From Ptychodera flava (Eukaryota; Hemichordata; Enteropneusta; Ptychoderidae), in contig NC_091935.1 in the NCBI RefSeq assembly GCF_041260155.1, forward strand, positions 38,183,393-38,247,392: DNA of 64,000 nt. The letters run 5' to 3'. Below are positions 10,948 through 33,514 of this stretch, one piece after another. Position numbers and translations under genes: made by a program. The notes below the pieces were generated by a model. It saw nothing but the letters and a program-made list of their open reading frames with translations. It had not been told where the DNA came from and ran no database searches. Positions within the stretch are counted from its first letter, which is position 1; every line of letters starts with the position of its first letter.

Positions 10948-13609
10948 CGTACCATCTTGTTTGCCAGGAAGTCACAGGAATTTATTTTGGAATCACAATC
11001 TAGTGTTGTAATTATCATTGTTATTCAATTTCTTGCATTAAATCCAAATGACATTTACTTCTCGGATTTTCTAAATTATGAAATATCTTTTTCACTATCT
11101 TTCTTTCTCTAGATTATGCAATTCAAGTATCTTTGGCATGTTAACATGTCTCTTTTTAGTTATAGAATTTAAACGTCACTTGTAAGGGAATGTTCCCTAC
11201 TTTATCTTCGACATATGACATAATTTGACTGTAAACATTTCATATAGCCTATTCCTAGCATCCCTGTTTATATTAATAACTTTATTTCAGTAAAGGTATG
11301 CCCTCACAGAGGAAAGAAATTTTGTATAACATAATTTAATTTACAATCCACACAACTTCATTCAATATGCGAAGAATATCAAGACTCTTCTCTCTTTGAT
11401 ATCCATATCTCAGCGTCTGTTTGAATGGGCAACTGGAAACTATAGACAGGAGAAAGAGGTAAAGGTTGCTAAAGAAACATACTGTCAGAAGCTCCTTCAC
11501 GGACTTTGGCTGCATTCCTAAACACCTCTGGAGGGAGCGGCGGGAGGATTCACGGGGAGAGGGAGATTTAAAATATAAAGGGTATGTTTGGGGTACTTGA
11601 AAGGATTTAGGTACTTAAAGGGGGACTCGAAACAAAACTATCTCTGATTTATGTAAAATTTGTGTTAGGTTGTCAATTGAAGCTAATGTTTGGTTATTTT
11701 TGGGTGCTTTTGTGTATCCACTGCAGTTTCCTGCCTGAAGCGTGATGAAATTTCTAGCACAGCCATATGTGTACAGTCGGCATTGTTTAAAATTGACTGA
11801 ATTCATGTCCAGACTAGATTCCTTTGTTATCAATAACAATGATAATGGTCCTTACGTTTGCATATAGAGAGTATTTGCAAAACACAGTTTGTTATTCTAG
11901 CATGATGTTGGCCAAAAGGTACACTTAATGTCTCTGTTATACAAATATATTGATTGTGTACAGTTTTCCTGACAAGTTTGGAAGTCACCCTGCTTTCAAA
12001 CCTCCCTCTTGTGATAGTAAAAGGGACAATAGCTGTAATATTTACCTTGAAGTTCATTTATAGTTTGGCTTAAAATTGTACTATTATTGTTTATCGAGAA
12101 ACTTATTACAGCCTAAACGTCAATATTAACAACACTTAAATATATACATATAAACATCAGGGAAAATATTTAATAGTTTACATGTAGACTACCATTGGAA
12201 GTGAAATAATAATTTTGGTGAAATTCCAATTATATCATATTTGTTGTCCAGATCTGAACTTTCAAACACCCTATTTGAATCAAGTATACACTTGTATCAA
12301 TTGTCAAACACTTATAAAAGCACAAATTTAGTTAGTTTAGTATTGTAAAAAGTATTCATAGCTTTCTCATGAACACTAATGTATAATGAATCAACATTTT
12401 CGGTGAAATTCCAAAATCAAATTAAATGTACACATATGCACTTGTAACCATCCTATTCTAATCAAGTACAGTTATGTAAATTATCCAGTGTCTATATATG
12501 CAGAAATATTGCGAGTTTTACATTGAGAATAAATTATTCACAGTTTTGTTATGGACTCCACATATATAGTAGATCTAAATTGTCGGCGAAATTCCAAAAT
12601 CGAATTTCCTTTACTCATATGCACTTGTAAACACTTTATTCTAATCAAATACATTTATATCAACCAACCAACGTCTCTAAATGTACAGATTTTGTTAGTT
12701 TTATATTGGATAAAGTTGTTCATGGTTTTTTCATAGACTACCATATATAGTGAATCAACATTGTCGATGAAATCCAGAAATCGTTTTTGTACACTGTCAC
12801 ATGCACGTTTTACCTGCCACTTAAAGCAAAGTGTATTTATATGAATTATCAAACACATGTAAATTAGAGAAAAAGCTTGGTGTTTATTGGAAAAATGTCA
12901 ATAGTTTGCCCAATGGACTCCTATGTATTGTGATTTGATATTTTTTGACGGAGCACTATATCAGCCACATTTTGCCTTCTTTTAAGGGGAGGGGCTTCAA
13001 AATTATAGCAAGTCAGAAGTGTGAGAAATTAAACGCTTTGCAACTTTGTTAGGAGGCAGTTGAAAAAATTGGAGAACTTTTTTCGGAATCTCCCTCTCAT
13101 GAGGTCTTTGTGAATGCAGCCTAAAGGAGTAAGCAATGGTGCTTTATGACTAAAACGACTGACGATAAGAACAATTATCACAAACTAGCTATTGCCTGAC
13201 TGGGATAATCAATGACAAGTCTCTGCACTAATAAACCAAAAATATTCAAGTTCTTGTGACCGATGCGGAAGACTATGGTAATATTCTCCTTTAATTTGCC
13301 GATGCAACTGTTATCCCAATGATTTATTCGTGTGCAAGAAAATCGGTAATCTTTTGATAAGGAAGTGAGCTGTGGCCCACTCCTCCTGAACTCGGCAAAA
13401 GCAAGGATAACAAGGAGCACGGTAACCCTGTGTTATTTGACATCAGAGATGATCCGGAGGAAAGAAAAGACTTGGTTAACTGTCGGTCTGATATTGTCCA
13501 CAGACTTCATTTCCATAATAGCACCGTAGTGGTTTCATTTCATTTACAACAACAGAAAAAACGTGCTGATCCTATATTTTATGACAATGCGTGTTCCCCG
13601 TGGAATTAA
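10948..13609 (+). pseudogene. decayed arylsulfatase B-like pseudogene (exons 3, 6, 7 only)
   Basis: Three remnants lie in gene order. An exon 3 tail (about 10948-11005) encodes the relic of [12 protein letters not shown]. Exon 6 (11291-11458) has an AG acceptor, SPRKEI-like start, GNWKL-like end and AGAG|gtaaag donor, with internal stops. Exon 7 (about 13361-13609) keeps [25 protein letters not shown] and ends in TGG AAT TAA, but its acceptor is lost and it has a small deletion after HRL. Intron 3 sequence runs straight into intron 5 sequence, so exons 4 and 5 went in one deletion; exons 1 and 2 are absent. Intron 6 is split by a transposon. The 3' flank (13610-13800) still matches that of gene 2. 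Confidence 0.85.
11508..13121 (+). mobile_element. 1.6-kb non-autonomous DNA transposon with internal ~180-bp tandem repeats
   Basis: Ends are imperfect inverted repeats: GGCTGCATTC..AAACACCTC on the left and GAGGTCTTTGTGAATGCAGCC on the right. Inside, 12140-12960 is a degenerate tandem array, each unit containing a TTCATAGACTACCATATATAGT-like core followed by a GAAATTCCAAAATC-like segment and a CACTTGTAA-like segment. It has no transposase frame. A related element in opposite orientation lies at 38479-40004 and shares both ends and the internal array. It inserted into intron 6 of the sulfatase pseudogene. No target-site duplication could be read with certainty. Confidence 0.65.
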
Positions 13610-14422
13610 ATATTCCGTGACGTGATTAATACGAGGACACTCGTTATGTTACTAGATAATATAGTTTAAATCGAATACAAGGTAATTGTTCTCATAAATT
13701 TATTAAGTCTGCAAATATATCTGTGGTAGGCAACAAAGTCCCTGGAAGTGCAAACAACTGAGTGGTGCACGCTTTTAAATCACTGCAACAAGAAGGTTGA
13801 GTATGGCAAATCTACAGAAATGAAGGATAAGGATTGTCAAATTTCGTGCCCGATGAAGAAGAGAAATTCTACTCGTCACGTTCACTCAACCCTTAGTATT
13901 CATGTAGTCATTCGTTCTGTCCTCAGTTTTTTTACTGTAGTCATTATCGATATGTCATCAGACATGTCAACCGAGATAAATGCGCGCGCAGTTGGCACTA
14001 CCATCTTCAAAAATACAAGAGTGGGTTTACAGTGTTATTAGTAAAGCAGTTCGCAAACTAATTATCACGATTGTGTTGTTGTTTTTGATATTATTTTTAC
14101 TACTTTACCAAAGTTGCCTATTTGGAATTATCCTAAATACAAATACCTAATATTATTTCCAATTATCGATATACATGCATAAATAAGTAACACTTCATAC
14201 AAATAAAAGCGAAATGCGTCACTCATAAAGTGCGCTCTTTCGAATTCCCTATAAAACGTATATTAATGCAATTATTAGTTTGTGAACTATAGTAGCACAA
14301 CAATACTAAATTTGCATTGAATCCTGGGATCTGGCATTTTTGTAGGTCACTTTCAACAGCCCCGTACTCATACTACGGATTAGATTTTAGATGTCCCACC
14401 CAATACAGTGGAATTCCATTGA

Positions 14423-14557
<135 letters not shown>

Positions 14558-14814
14558 TTGAACACCACACGTGATAGGATGGCATCCAGACCATTAAATT
14601 TTTCAGCATTAGTTATTAGTTATTATTAAGGTATCTAAGGCAAGTCAACCTTTACCTTTTAAAGCAAATGTGCTTGGGACAAAAACCAAGTTATTTTTTG
14701 CTCTGAATTTTACAGAATCCATTTGCATCCTTTAACTTTGTCCCGTAACTGTTTCAGGCAAAACATAGCATAATTCTATTTGTTTTAACTTAATTTAATC
14801 CATCATGCAACAGG

Positions 14815-14990
14815 CGAACGCCCATTTACAGGATGAGAAACCAATAACTCACTACCAAATGGAGCAATGAGTGCCCTGCTCAGGTACACAACACCGTGAT
14901 GGAGTCTCGAACTCACCACCCTTTGACAGTGAGTCCATTGCTCTGGACCTAACAGGTGTCCAACTCACTATCCTTTGATAGAGAGACCGG
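14815..14990 (-). repeat. possible tRNA-derived SINE fragment
   Basis: Read on the minus strand, a segment contains GAGTTCGAGACTCCATCACGG, with GTTCGAGAC fitting an internal B-box, preceded by ACTCACTGTCAAAGGGTGG like a decayed anticodon arm. A clear A-box and a 3' tail are not obvious. It could be an old SINE or a chance match. Confidence 0.35.
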
Positions 14991-15071
14991 GTACCTTAAC
15001 CTTTGCCCCACAGTGCTTCCTAACAAAAGTGATGGAAAACCTTGAGCATTGTATTCAGTTTGCATTTTTCT

Positions 15072-15155
15072 CTCAAGCTGATACACAAAAGCGCAATATA
15101 TTCAAACTGAAAAGGCCAAACTTCCCATCAATTCCGTGGTTATCGCACTCGCTGA
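15072..15155 (+). promoter_or_regulatory. conserved upstream block of gene 2, TATA-like CAATATATTC
   Basis: Counterpart of 1510-1587. The TATA-like motif is at 15094, 70 bases before the ATG. A TTATCGCAC..CGCTGA segment ends 8 bases before the start codon. Confidence 0.45.
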
Positions 15156-15163
15156 ACTGTAAA

Positions 15164-16243
15164 ATGCTTGTTCTGCTGTTGTGTTCGGTGTGCTTTCCAG
15201 TTTTTGTAGTAGGCCTCGGCAGTCCGAAACCACACATTATCTTCATCCTAGCCGATGACCTTGGTTGGCATGATGTTGGTTATCATGGTTCGATCATCGA
15301 AACACCGAACATCGACCGATTGGCCGCCGACGGAGTCAAGCTTGAAAACTACTATGTAACACCAATGTGTTCGCCAACCAGATCTGTGCTAATGACGGGG
15401 CGTTACCAGGTAAATGGCACTTATGTGTTCCAACATCGAATTGAATAACACTATTGTTGAATGTTATTTGATGAACGTATTGTTTATAACTAACAAAATA
15501 CATTAATAATAAATGTAGCACAAGGGTATGTATCATTATTCCAATGGTTTTGACACTGTAAATGCATGGCTGTTTTGTCGGATAATAGTTAATAGTTACT
15601 GGGTGCTCGATTTTTTATCTTTTTATTCACACAGACAGGGATCAAAGTATTGTTATTTATGGAAAACCCCTCTGTAGCACGCAAGTCCGATAATGGCGTT
15701 AAAGACTTTCCCAAAATCAATCTTAACGTTTTATATTCTATAGTTTTCAGTGGAGCCTTTTTGACAGTAAAATATAGGCGAAAGAGCTTTACACGTGTAA
15801 AATGTCAAAGGCATTATTTAACAAACGTAACGCGTGGAAATTCTGTATCATCTTTAAATATCTATTTTGTTGACGTTTAAAAAAACATGAGAGTATGTAT
15901 AATTTAAGTAGAGAATCATCTGGAAAATAGATCATTCAGTTGCTTTCTGTAAACATCACTAAACGTTGTACAATGTTCTATGATGAGTCTGGTGATAATG
16001 TACTTCCTTACTTTGATATTAAGAACAAGAAATACCTACCTGCCCGTTAAATTCATCCTACATCGTTAATTAAATTTCATTTTATCGATTGTGTCAACCC
16101 ATCCATCCATCCATTCATACATATATACATCCATCCCTCCATCCATCCATCCATCATCCATACATCCATCCATACATCCACAACACCACCCACCCACAAA
16201 CCCCACTCACCCCACACATACATACATACATACATACATACAT

Positions 16244-16290
<47 letters not shown>

Positions 16291-19200
16291 TACATACATA
16301 CATACATACATACATACATACATACATACATACATACATACATACATACATACATACATACATACATACATACATACATACAGTCTCAAACACAGCAGGC
16401 CTATAATCCGCCAGACTGCATATCGCCGTTCAATAAGGACTGTGATAAAAGTTGTTTCAATAAGAGGGTAGATGTGAAACTAATGCTATTTCATTACATA
16501 TAATTCATTTGATAATGTCTACAGACTCGCACAGCAATGCAGCATCATGTTCTCTACGGCAGTGAACCAAAATGTCTTCCATTGGATGAAGTTCTTCTCC
16601 CACAGAAATTAAAAGAAAATGGCTACGCTACCCATATGGTCGGGAAATGGCATCTTGGATTTTACAAGTGGGATTGCGTGCCAAACCACAGGGGTTTTGA
16701 TAGCTTTTTTGGTCAGTAACAATATCGATTTGTACCCCATGTTGAAGGTGTCAGTTGATTCATTTTCTTGAAAAAGGACATGATGTGCTGTGTGAATGAT
16801 TTGATGATATCCAGAAAAGCACTCGCGTATTGTGGTATAAGTTTTCTTCTGTAGAAGCTCTCCTAAATCAGAGGAAATCAAAACGATGCCTGCACACTTT
16901 ATAAATTTGTAATATTGGCATAAAACATCTTATCAATATCGGAATATCATCATCATCATCCTTATCATCATCATCGTCGTTGTTGTCATAATCATTTGCA
17001 CAATCACAAATACATGCGTCACATTTTACTTGTGCTTGTCCCAGGTTTCTACCTCGCACTTGGAGACTATTTCAACCACTCACAAGTCTTTCATGGACAT
17101 TGGTTCTATGATCTCCGGGACAACGACAAAATGGTGGCAAAACAGTACGAAGGTCAATACTCAACCATCTTATTTGCCAGGAAGGCACGGGAAATTCTCT
17201 GGAATCACAATCCGAATGTCGTAAGTATCACTCTGATACAGTATCTTGTCCAGAGTCAACATTGCATTTACTTCTTGGATTCTTCCATTCGTGAAATATC
17301 GTCAACTTTATTTTCATTCTCTTAAAATACACGATTCAACTACCTAAGCAAGTTGACGTGTCTCCACTTTGTTATGTTTTAGCGTTTGCAAATTTTAACC
17401 TTTGCAATAAAAATACCGTCATCACAGTTATCATATTTTCGTTTGATTTCGTTTGACATTCATTGAGGCTGTTACTGTTCAAAGTTTCTCTGACTGAGAC
17501 TTGACTTTCCACGTCTTATAAAACTGCATGTTTGCTTGTAGATGCACAGTTAACTATATTTACGGGTGATCTTCATTGCATATCTAAAAATAAACGGAAA
17601 GATATAAGCTATGTAATTCTTACATGTGTTTGACGATTCTTATTTTGCTGTTTTGTGTTGTAGCCCTTGTTTCTGTACCTATCATTTCAAGCCGTTCACG
17701 CCCCTCTCCAAGTTCCAGCACAGTACTCCGACAGATATCTCGGTAAGCTAGAAGACGAGGACCGCAGACTTTACGCTGGCCTCACAACATGCATGGACGA
17801 AGCTATCGGTAAAGTCGTCGACACACTAAAGGCAGCTGGTCTCTGGAGTAACAGTCTGATTGTGTTTTCGACAGGTTTGTGCCTTCTGTCATGTTTGTTT
17901 ACACACTTACAGGCCGTTCTCTGTTTCAAATCACCTTTCTTATCGAATAGAAAGCATCAACTAACGTTGAACGTTTGTTGGCATTAACCTCAGAAGAAAA
18001 ATAATATTATCACTACCGATGATTTTTCAAATTTAAACTTGGTGGTAGCGTGTCGATCAGACACTGCTGAGAGAAATCAGAAATTCATTGCACAGTCGTC
18101 GGATCATAATTCCGAAATCTGTCTTTGCATGATCGCTTTTAGACTCGATGTAAATCTGTGGTTAAGACTTTTACATTGTATTCTCCCATTTTCACTATCG
18201 TTTTCATGAAATTGTGTCATTTTTATGAAAGTTGAAAGCTGTGTCGCATTAAGTCAACTGCGCAGACTCAACTGGACAGAGCTAGTGAAAGAAATAAATG
18301 TTGGCTAGTCAAACTGAAATACATTCGCAAGTGATAACAGAAACAAGCAACTAGCAATTAAGGCAGAGTCTATCCGAAATAACGTCTAGGTTTTCAATAC
18401 AGGCATCGTCAGGAGGTGGAATTTCGTAGCTTATATTTTGTGGTGGCAACAGTGAACCAATAAGTTAACTCCAAAACAAACACGCGACTTTGTGGATTTA
18501 GTAATTTATCAGCAAAGGTCAAACTTAGGCGTCCTATTGAATCCTGTGATCACAACTATTCTAAAAACCCTGAGCATCAATAGCAATTGTTTCTACTTCA
18601 GACAACGGAGGGGCCGCACGTCATGGAGGGAGTAACTGGCCATTGAGAGGTCAAAAGGGTTCTCTTTTTGAAGGAGGCGTGAGGGGTCCTGCCTTCGTTA
18701 GTGGTCCTGTCTTGAAAGAAGGTGTGAGAGGAACAGTGAACAGAGAACTTCTGTACGTTGGTGATTGGTTCCCAACGTTTGTACACCTGGCAGGCGGCAC
18801 AACCAATGGTACAAAGCCATTAGATGGTCTAAACCAGTGGCAAACTATCAGGTATTTACTTCACATTGCTGATTACCTCATAGAGGCTTTTTCCTCGTTA
18901 GAAGCAGACGCATCCAGGCGTGCAGCTACAAAGACACAGTGAACAGTGAGAAAGATAAAGATATAGATAGACAGAGATAGCCGATGAGAGAAATAGTTTG
19001 CATTTCGTCTCGAGAAGAATTAATTAAATTTAGTTCCCGCCTTTTGTCTCTTGAAGACGTTCCCAGCATCTTCGTTAATATTTATCATTGTATTTTCAGT
19101 CAGGGTACGCCCTCGCCAAGGAAGGAAATTTTGCATAACATAGACCATCTGCGATTCCAACCACTTCATTCAGGTAGCGAACCGTTCCAGGACACTTCTC

Positions 19201-19792
19201 TCTTTGATATCCGTGTATCAGCGTCTATAAGGATGGGCAACTGGAAACTCTTGACAGGAAGTATAGGTAAACAACGCACAGGACACTTAATATAAGAACC
19301 TTTCTCACAGTCTGAGGGGCAAACCCATCATGCTAAATTAAAACTGTTGGAAGTATAAGATATTACCTCCCCAGGATTACCAATTGCCAGTGTCTGCTAT
19401 ACTAAAACAATTTAATTTAATAGACACGACCTAGCTAACATTCTCCTATAATTGTCAGGATGTATATCACCGAATCCTTTCTTGTACAAGAAAGTCGTCA
19501 TTTGCTACCATTTACTTCCAATTTTTCAACAGGAGGTAATTTTTGGACAACACCTCTTGAGCTTGGCGGCGACAAGGATACCAAAAAGCATGGTAACCCT
19601 GTGTTATTTAACATCAGAGATGATCCCAAGGAGAGAGAAGACTTAGTTAACTGCCGGCCTGATATTGTGCACAGACTTCTAAAACGACTTCATTTCCATA
19701 ATAACACTGTAGTGGTTCCAGTTCATTTAAAACGACAGAAGGAGAGTGCTGATCGTATTTTTCATGACATGGCATGGTCCCCTTGGGAGTAA
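15164..19792 (+). CDS. arylsulfatase B-like gene 2 (seven exons, intact, 498 aa)
   Basis: Exons: 15164-15409, 16525-16711, 17045-17220, 17664-17874, 18602-18851, 19100-19266, 19533-19792. The start is [19 protein letters not shown], a good signal peptide; an in-frame upstream Met at 14975 would destroy it. Catalytic residues of the ARSB family are all present: Asp31-Asp32 (ILADDLGW), Cys69 (CSPTR, formylglycine), Lys123 and His125 (GKWHLG), His215 (QAVHAPLQ), Asp274-Asn275 (STDNGG) and Lys292 ([11 protein letters not shown]). Asn-linked sites include [11 protein letters not shown] and NNTVVV, the middle one shared with human ARSB. The protein is about 35 residues shorter than human ARSB (533 aa). 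Predicted role: removal of sulfate esters from GalNAc-4-sulfate or related sulfated glycans. It is the closest relative of gene 1. Confidence 0.93.
16098..16381. repeat. (CCAT)n/(CATA)n/(CA)n microsatellite, intron 1 of gene 2
   Basis: CCAT runs, then CATA, CA and CATA runs. The position and right flank (AGTCTCAAACACAG) match the intron 1 microsatellite of gene 1. Confidence 0.95.
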
Positions 19793-22700
19793 ATATTTCG
19801 TGAAGTGAATAATATGAGGAGTCTCTTTATGTTTTGCAATATTATTCAAGTCGAATATAAAGCAATTGTTCTTATAAATTTATTAAGTCTTCAAATATAT
19901 CTGTGGTAGGCATAAAAGTTCCGGGAAAGTGCCAACAACTGAGTGGTTCACACTTTCAATTCACTACCACAAAAGGTTGAGTATGGCAAAATCTCGTTCT
20001 CGAACAAAATTTTCGCTACTTTGTCATGCCAAACACTTATAAAGCAGATACTAAAGTGTTTCTTATTCTGATCAAATTATGGAGTTGAAATTCGAGTCCA
20101 ATGCCGTTAACACAGATTTGAGACATTGCTAGTATCTTGAATCGGAAGAGAACTTTTCAGAAAAAGTTTTGCTAGAAAGGGTCACCTAAAGATGCCAATG
20201 ATATGACTTGTACAACTCTTACTTGTACACATAATAGCTTACAAAAGGAGGAGACTTTAGCGGGACAAGTTGTGCTTGGATATTTCATTTTTTTAGGAAA
20301 CTACAGGAAAAACCAACAAAAGTGTACGATTTTGATGTGTGCATCAAAGGCAACGCATAATTTCTGTCTTCCAGTTTAAATTGTTTTAAACACATTTGAA
20401 CCTCAACGCACACTTTATTAGCACTACTTGAAGATAGCTGTGCAAGTCTTAAATTTAAACGATTTCGTTGTGGTCTAGCAGTACTGACGATTTGTTGATG
20501 AAAATTGACAACTTTATTTCCTTTAAAATATGCGTATTTATGTCACATAATATTTGACCCTCTGCTGACCTCCAATAAATCAGAGAAAACAGTGCTTTGG
20601 TATGACATATTGTTTGTTTTGTTATAAACAAAAATGTCCTGCGGGAATGACTTTATTTTATGAAACCTAGTACATTGAATTGATATGAAAATCAAAACGA
20701 AGTTTTAACCTATTGTCAATATCACTATGGTATTTATTGAATATTTTTAGGTCTGTCTTCTATCAGTCTCCATGTGCATTAAAGTGTGTTGGGCGGTACT
20801 CCGTTACAAAGAAACCCAGCTTAGAAAGAACAATGAAATTGATTCAAATGTTATCTCATTTGTGTATTGGTTTGTAAAGTTGTTTTAAATTTTACTACAG
20901 GACCAGTACTTGCAGTTAAAGTTGCGGCAAACAACAGAAGGATGATAGTTTTGTTTCACAGTAGGCGTCCACTGCAATTGTTTAGATATAGCAATAAAAC
21001 CAGTCAGCGGTAGGAACTGATTTGTGTGTGTGTGATTTTCTGTAGGAAAAAGAAACTAAATGGTTCAAAATATTCAAATATTGATAAGATAATTTAATCT
21101 CTTTTCAACTTTTAACTTTTTTGGGCAAACAACTTCAAGAAATGCCAAGACAGCTTGACTCTGACTCAGCTGCTATATAATGTGACATGAGGCGATATAG
21201 CAATGTTATACAATTGCCTTTATCTGTAATGTACCAGAGTATACTCTCCGGTTTGTGTTTTATGATTGGTCAACATACAGTCATTTGATCAGTGCCACTA
21301 TATTGGCAAAGTCGGGAACAAATTCTCAAAGCAATACAAAAGTATGTTAACATTCAGATCAATTGTATAGTGCATTCTCAGGTGGCTTTCACTTGCTGCA
21401 AAGTACCATTACATGTAATTTGATATATATTAATACGGTTTAAAATATATATATAATAAAATGACATTGCATACAGTACACAACACATTATGTCAGCTAG
21501 GCTGATGTTTTGTCTTCTAACGGACTTTGAGAAGAAGGATATAAAAATGCCCTTATTTTGCAAATCAAAAGTCATGAAAATATCACCGAAAGTTCCGGTG
21601 ATGCCTTAGCCATGTAACCATTCTCTCGAATATAATAACAGGTATTATTTTAGTATGATCTTGTAACTTCAGCATTCTGTTCTTATACATAAATCATCGA
21701 CCATTTGAAACACCAATTATCACTTAGTAGACATAAATGGTCTCAAGGCAGTGGCCATAATGTCAATGGTAAACTGGGTCAACAGTCAGTTTATATGCCC
21801 ACATCGGTAATGTGAACACTATATGAAGAAACACATTAACAAATGGAGATATTGCTGAAATGTGAGGTCTCGTAAAAATATCGTTTTATTTGCCTGGTAT
21901 TTTATGTATTCCTCAAATTGTAAAATAAAGGTCCTTAATCACTGAGTAAGAGGATGTCTCCTTGACAGAAGCAGGATGCGTGCATTGAAATATTGGTTTT
22001 CTGTACTTACCTATACGTGTGCATGCCGGGGCTGATCAATAATCAATTGTTGTGAACATGTTGTCATGCTCAAAAGAAATGGGAGTCTCAGTCCATTAAC
22101 AATTCCGATTACGAGATAAGTGCTATATTAGCAACCTTTGTCGAACTTTCAGGAGGAGCACAGTAGTGTTGATATCTTCAATATTGAACAAAATTAAGAA
22201 ACTGGCTATAGTTCAAGATCATCAGAGTAATATTCGAAGACGATAGGTCTTCGGGTGTTGAAATGATAGAAATGATTGAAACAATGAACATAGGTGATGA
22301 TACCGCTGTATGGTGTTTTCATTAAAGACAACAATTCAACTATTGAAGTCACCTGATTCTGTCTGGTATTAGACGGTACACTTACAAAACACTTTGGATA
22401 TTTATCAAGCACTCCATAACAATATCACCTTTGAACTAAAAAAGTCATGAACAAGAGCGGAAGAAACTGAACCCCATAAATTCACTGATGCAAATTTTCG
22501 ATAATTTGCATATATCTGTATGAATTGATCTGTAGAACATACAAATAATACGATAATAATTGCTTTAGAACTTGAGTAAAAGTTATGTTCTGACAAAAAG
22601 TTGAAACAACAGGCCTATACAGTTTACATTTGGGCATTTAATCTATTGTGTACATATGTGAGTGAGGTCTTCCCTAGGAATATCCGTACCAGCTTAAAAT

Positions 22701-24138
22701 TTACATTTGGGCATTTTATCTATTGTGTGCGTATTTGAGTGAGGTCTTCCCTAGGAATGGGATTTCATCCCTGTGGATGAAATCAGGAGAATGGTTCTCA
22801 GAGAAAATGATGTTGCGGCTAAAAGAAAGTCAGAAAAAAGCATAAAAAATCACATATGCAAATATTGTCATTATTGGTATTATCTGAGTGAAGGAATCCT
22901 CACAAAACGACAATCTAAAGTTCAAACCTTTGAGGTTGACCAAAATCTACATCATTGAGTCTAATAATTTAAACATGCAAACTGACGGGTTAATCGTTGC
23001 GCAGCTTTAACCCAAAGATGAAAGCTACCATTAAAGTGATTTAAGAGGTATTTGACCCTAACTTCAGATATGTAAATATCTTTATCATTCGAACAAACTT
23101 AGAGGAAGACACCCAATAAAGAAAGCTAAACCAAATTTCCTGTCATCGCATCAACGGCTCTCAGAGAAAGCTCATTTTAGGTTTAATATCCTGAGATTTA
23201 CATATGCAAAATTTATTTTAATTTGAACAAGCTACACGAGCACAAACAACCTTAGGTATATACAGACCAATTATGAAGCAAATAGGACCCGCTAGTTTAT
23301 TACATATCTATGTTGTAATAGTAATATCAATGTTATAGCCAAGAATAAACTGATTGATATATTACTTTGAATCTATTATTTTGCATTGTAAAAATTTTCA
23401 CCGACTTCAATCAAAATCTTAAGAGCCATTATCGCGATATTTGCAAATGTATAACATCATTAAATATGTAAATATCTCGATAAAGGCTTTTAGGATTTTA
23501 TTTGAAGTCGGTGAAAGTATATGTAAATATCTCGATAAAGGCTTTTAGGATTTTATTTGAAGTCGGTGAAAGTATTTACAATACAAATTTCTACAGAGCA
23601 AAGAATAAACAGCTTGACGTATTATTATGGTACTATTATTTTGTATTGCAAATATTTTCACGACTTCAATCAAAATCCTAACGGCAATTTATCGAGATAT
23701 TTGCAAAGGTAAAACATCGTTAAATACGCAAATTACTACGTATTGTACATGATAGGTGAAATGGTCCTATGTAAAATTCATATAATCTTTATTTCGAAAG
23801 GAAACTTCAAAATATTTTTAAATATCGAAGTGGTCCGAATCCGATTGTGGGAAGGCGGATTCAGTTTCGATACTAATGCACAGAGAACAAATAAAATATA
23901 CTACATTAACGAAAAGCGGCAATACATGTCTAATACACGTTTTGGCAACACAATAAAATAAAATTGTGCAAACACAATAAAATCAAAGCAGTGTCGGGCA
24001 CAGGTGGAAGTTGAACCCTATAACAAGATTGATCAGGGGTAACTTCATAAATACTTCCTCACGCACACATTGCGCATTAAAATTGCGTACAGCAAAATCA
24101 CGAGTGCATGTGATGACAGCAGGTATTGCACAACCACA
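19793..24138. other. intergenic between genes 2 and 3
   Basis: 19793-22760 is the 3' flanking block shared with the region downstream of gene 1. Near its end a roughly 66-bp piece (TTTACATTTGGGCATTT to CTTCCCTAGGAAT) is present twice in tandem at about 22622-22758. 22760-23340 shows nothing recognisable. 23340-23730 is an inverted and direct repeat cluster. 23730-24138 leads to gene 3, and no promoter motif stands out there. Confidence 0.65.
23340..23730. repeat. clustered inverted and direct repeats, MITE-like
   Basis: A 55-bp segment (ATGTAAATATCTCGATAAAG..TTTGAAGTCGGTGAAAGTA) occurs twice in direct tandem at 23466-23520 and 23520-23574. Its reverse complement is present on both sides, near 23390-23455 and 23645-23710. 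Larger flanking pieces (AGAATAAAC..TTGA.ATATTA, CTATTATTTTG.ATTG) also repeat. The whole block could fold into alternative hairpins. It has no coding content. Confidence 0.65.
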
Positions 24139-32859
<8,721 letters not shown>

Positions 32860-33514
32860 GTGATCGGTGCCAATGAACTATTCTAAATTTATTATGTCTT
32901 TGGATGTAACTGTTTTAGTGATGGAGATGGTTCTAAGGAAAGCGGTAACAACTGTTAGATGCGTGTTAACGATTCGCTGCAGCGAGAAGGTTTTGTAGGG
33001 TTATTCGGATGAAGTGGAAGATAGTAAATTATTTGTGCCGTGTCAACACCTGATCGCGTCCATGGAACAAGAGGCACCCCCTTGGACATTGCCGATAACA
33101 CTGAATAGTCATCAAGTCGTTTGTTCTGTGACTTCAGTCTTCGACAGTTCATCTTATCGGACATCTTGATAAATACGTTCGGACTATGTTCTGGGGAAAT
33201 TCAGTCTCTTCCGTTGATTGTTTTTCGGCTCTTTGTACTCTCCCGAATGTAAGGAAAACTTTGGACTCTTCAGTCATCTGTCATAGCCTATATATTTTGC
33301 AGAGGAATCTTACAACTTGCATGTGAAGAAGGAAATTTCACTTTGAATGAGAGCTTACAAATAAGTAAAGTAATTGTTCATGTCATCAATAGTCACTCAT
33401 CATTTGTAAGATCTGTCGTTTCTGTGCGGAATGAATTATGGTCAATTATACTCCAGTGGATAAGTGAAGCGGGAAGTGCAACCATGAACTTTGCTAAATA
33501 CTATCGTGTGCTTA

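Noticed and set aside
14893-14960. Functional tRNA gene on the minus strand
   Set aside because: Only a B-box-like segment is convincing. No acceptor stem pairing or terminator was found, so it is at best a SINE relic.
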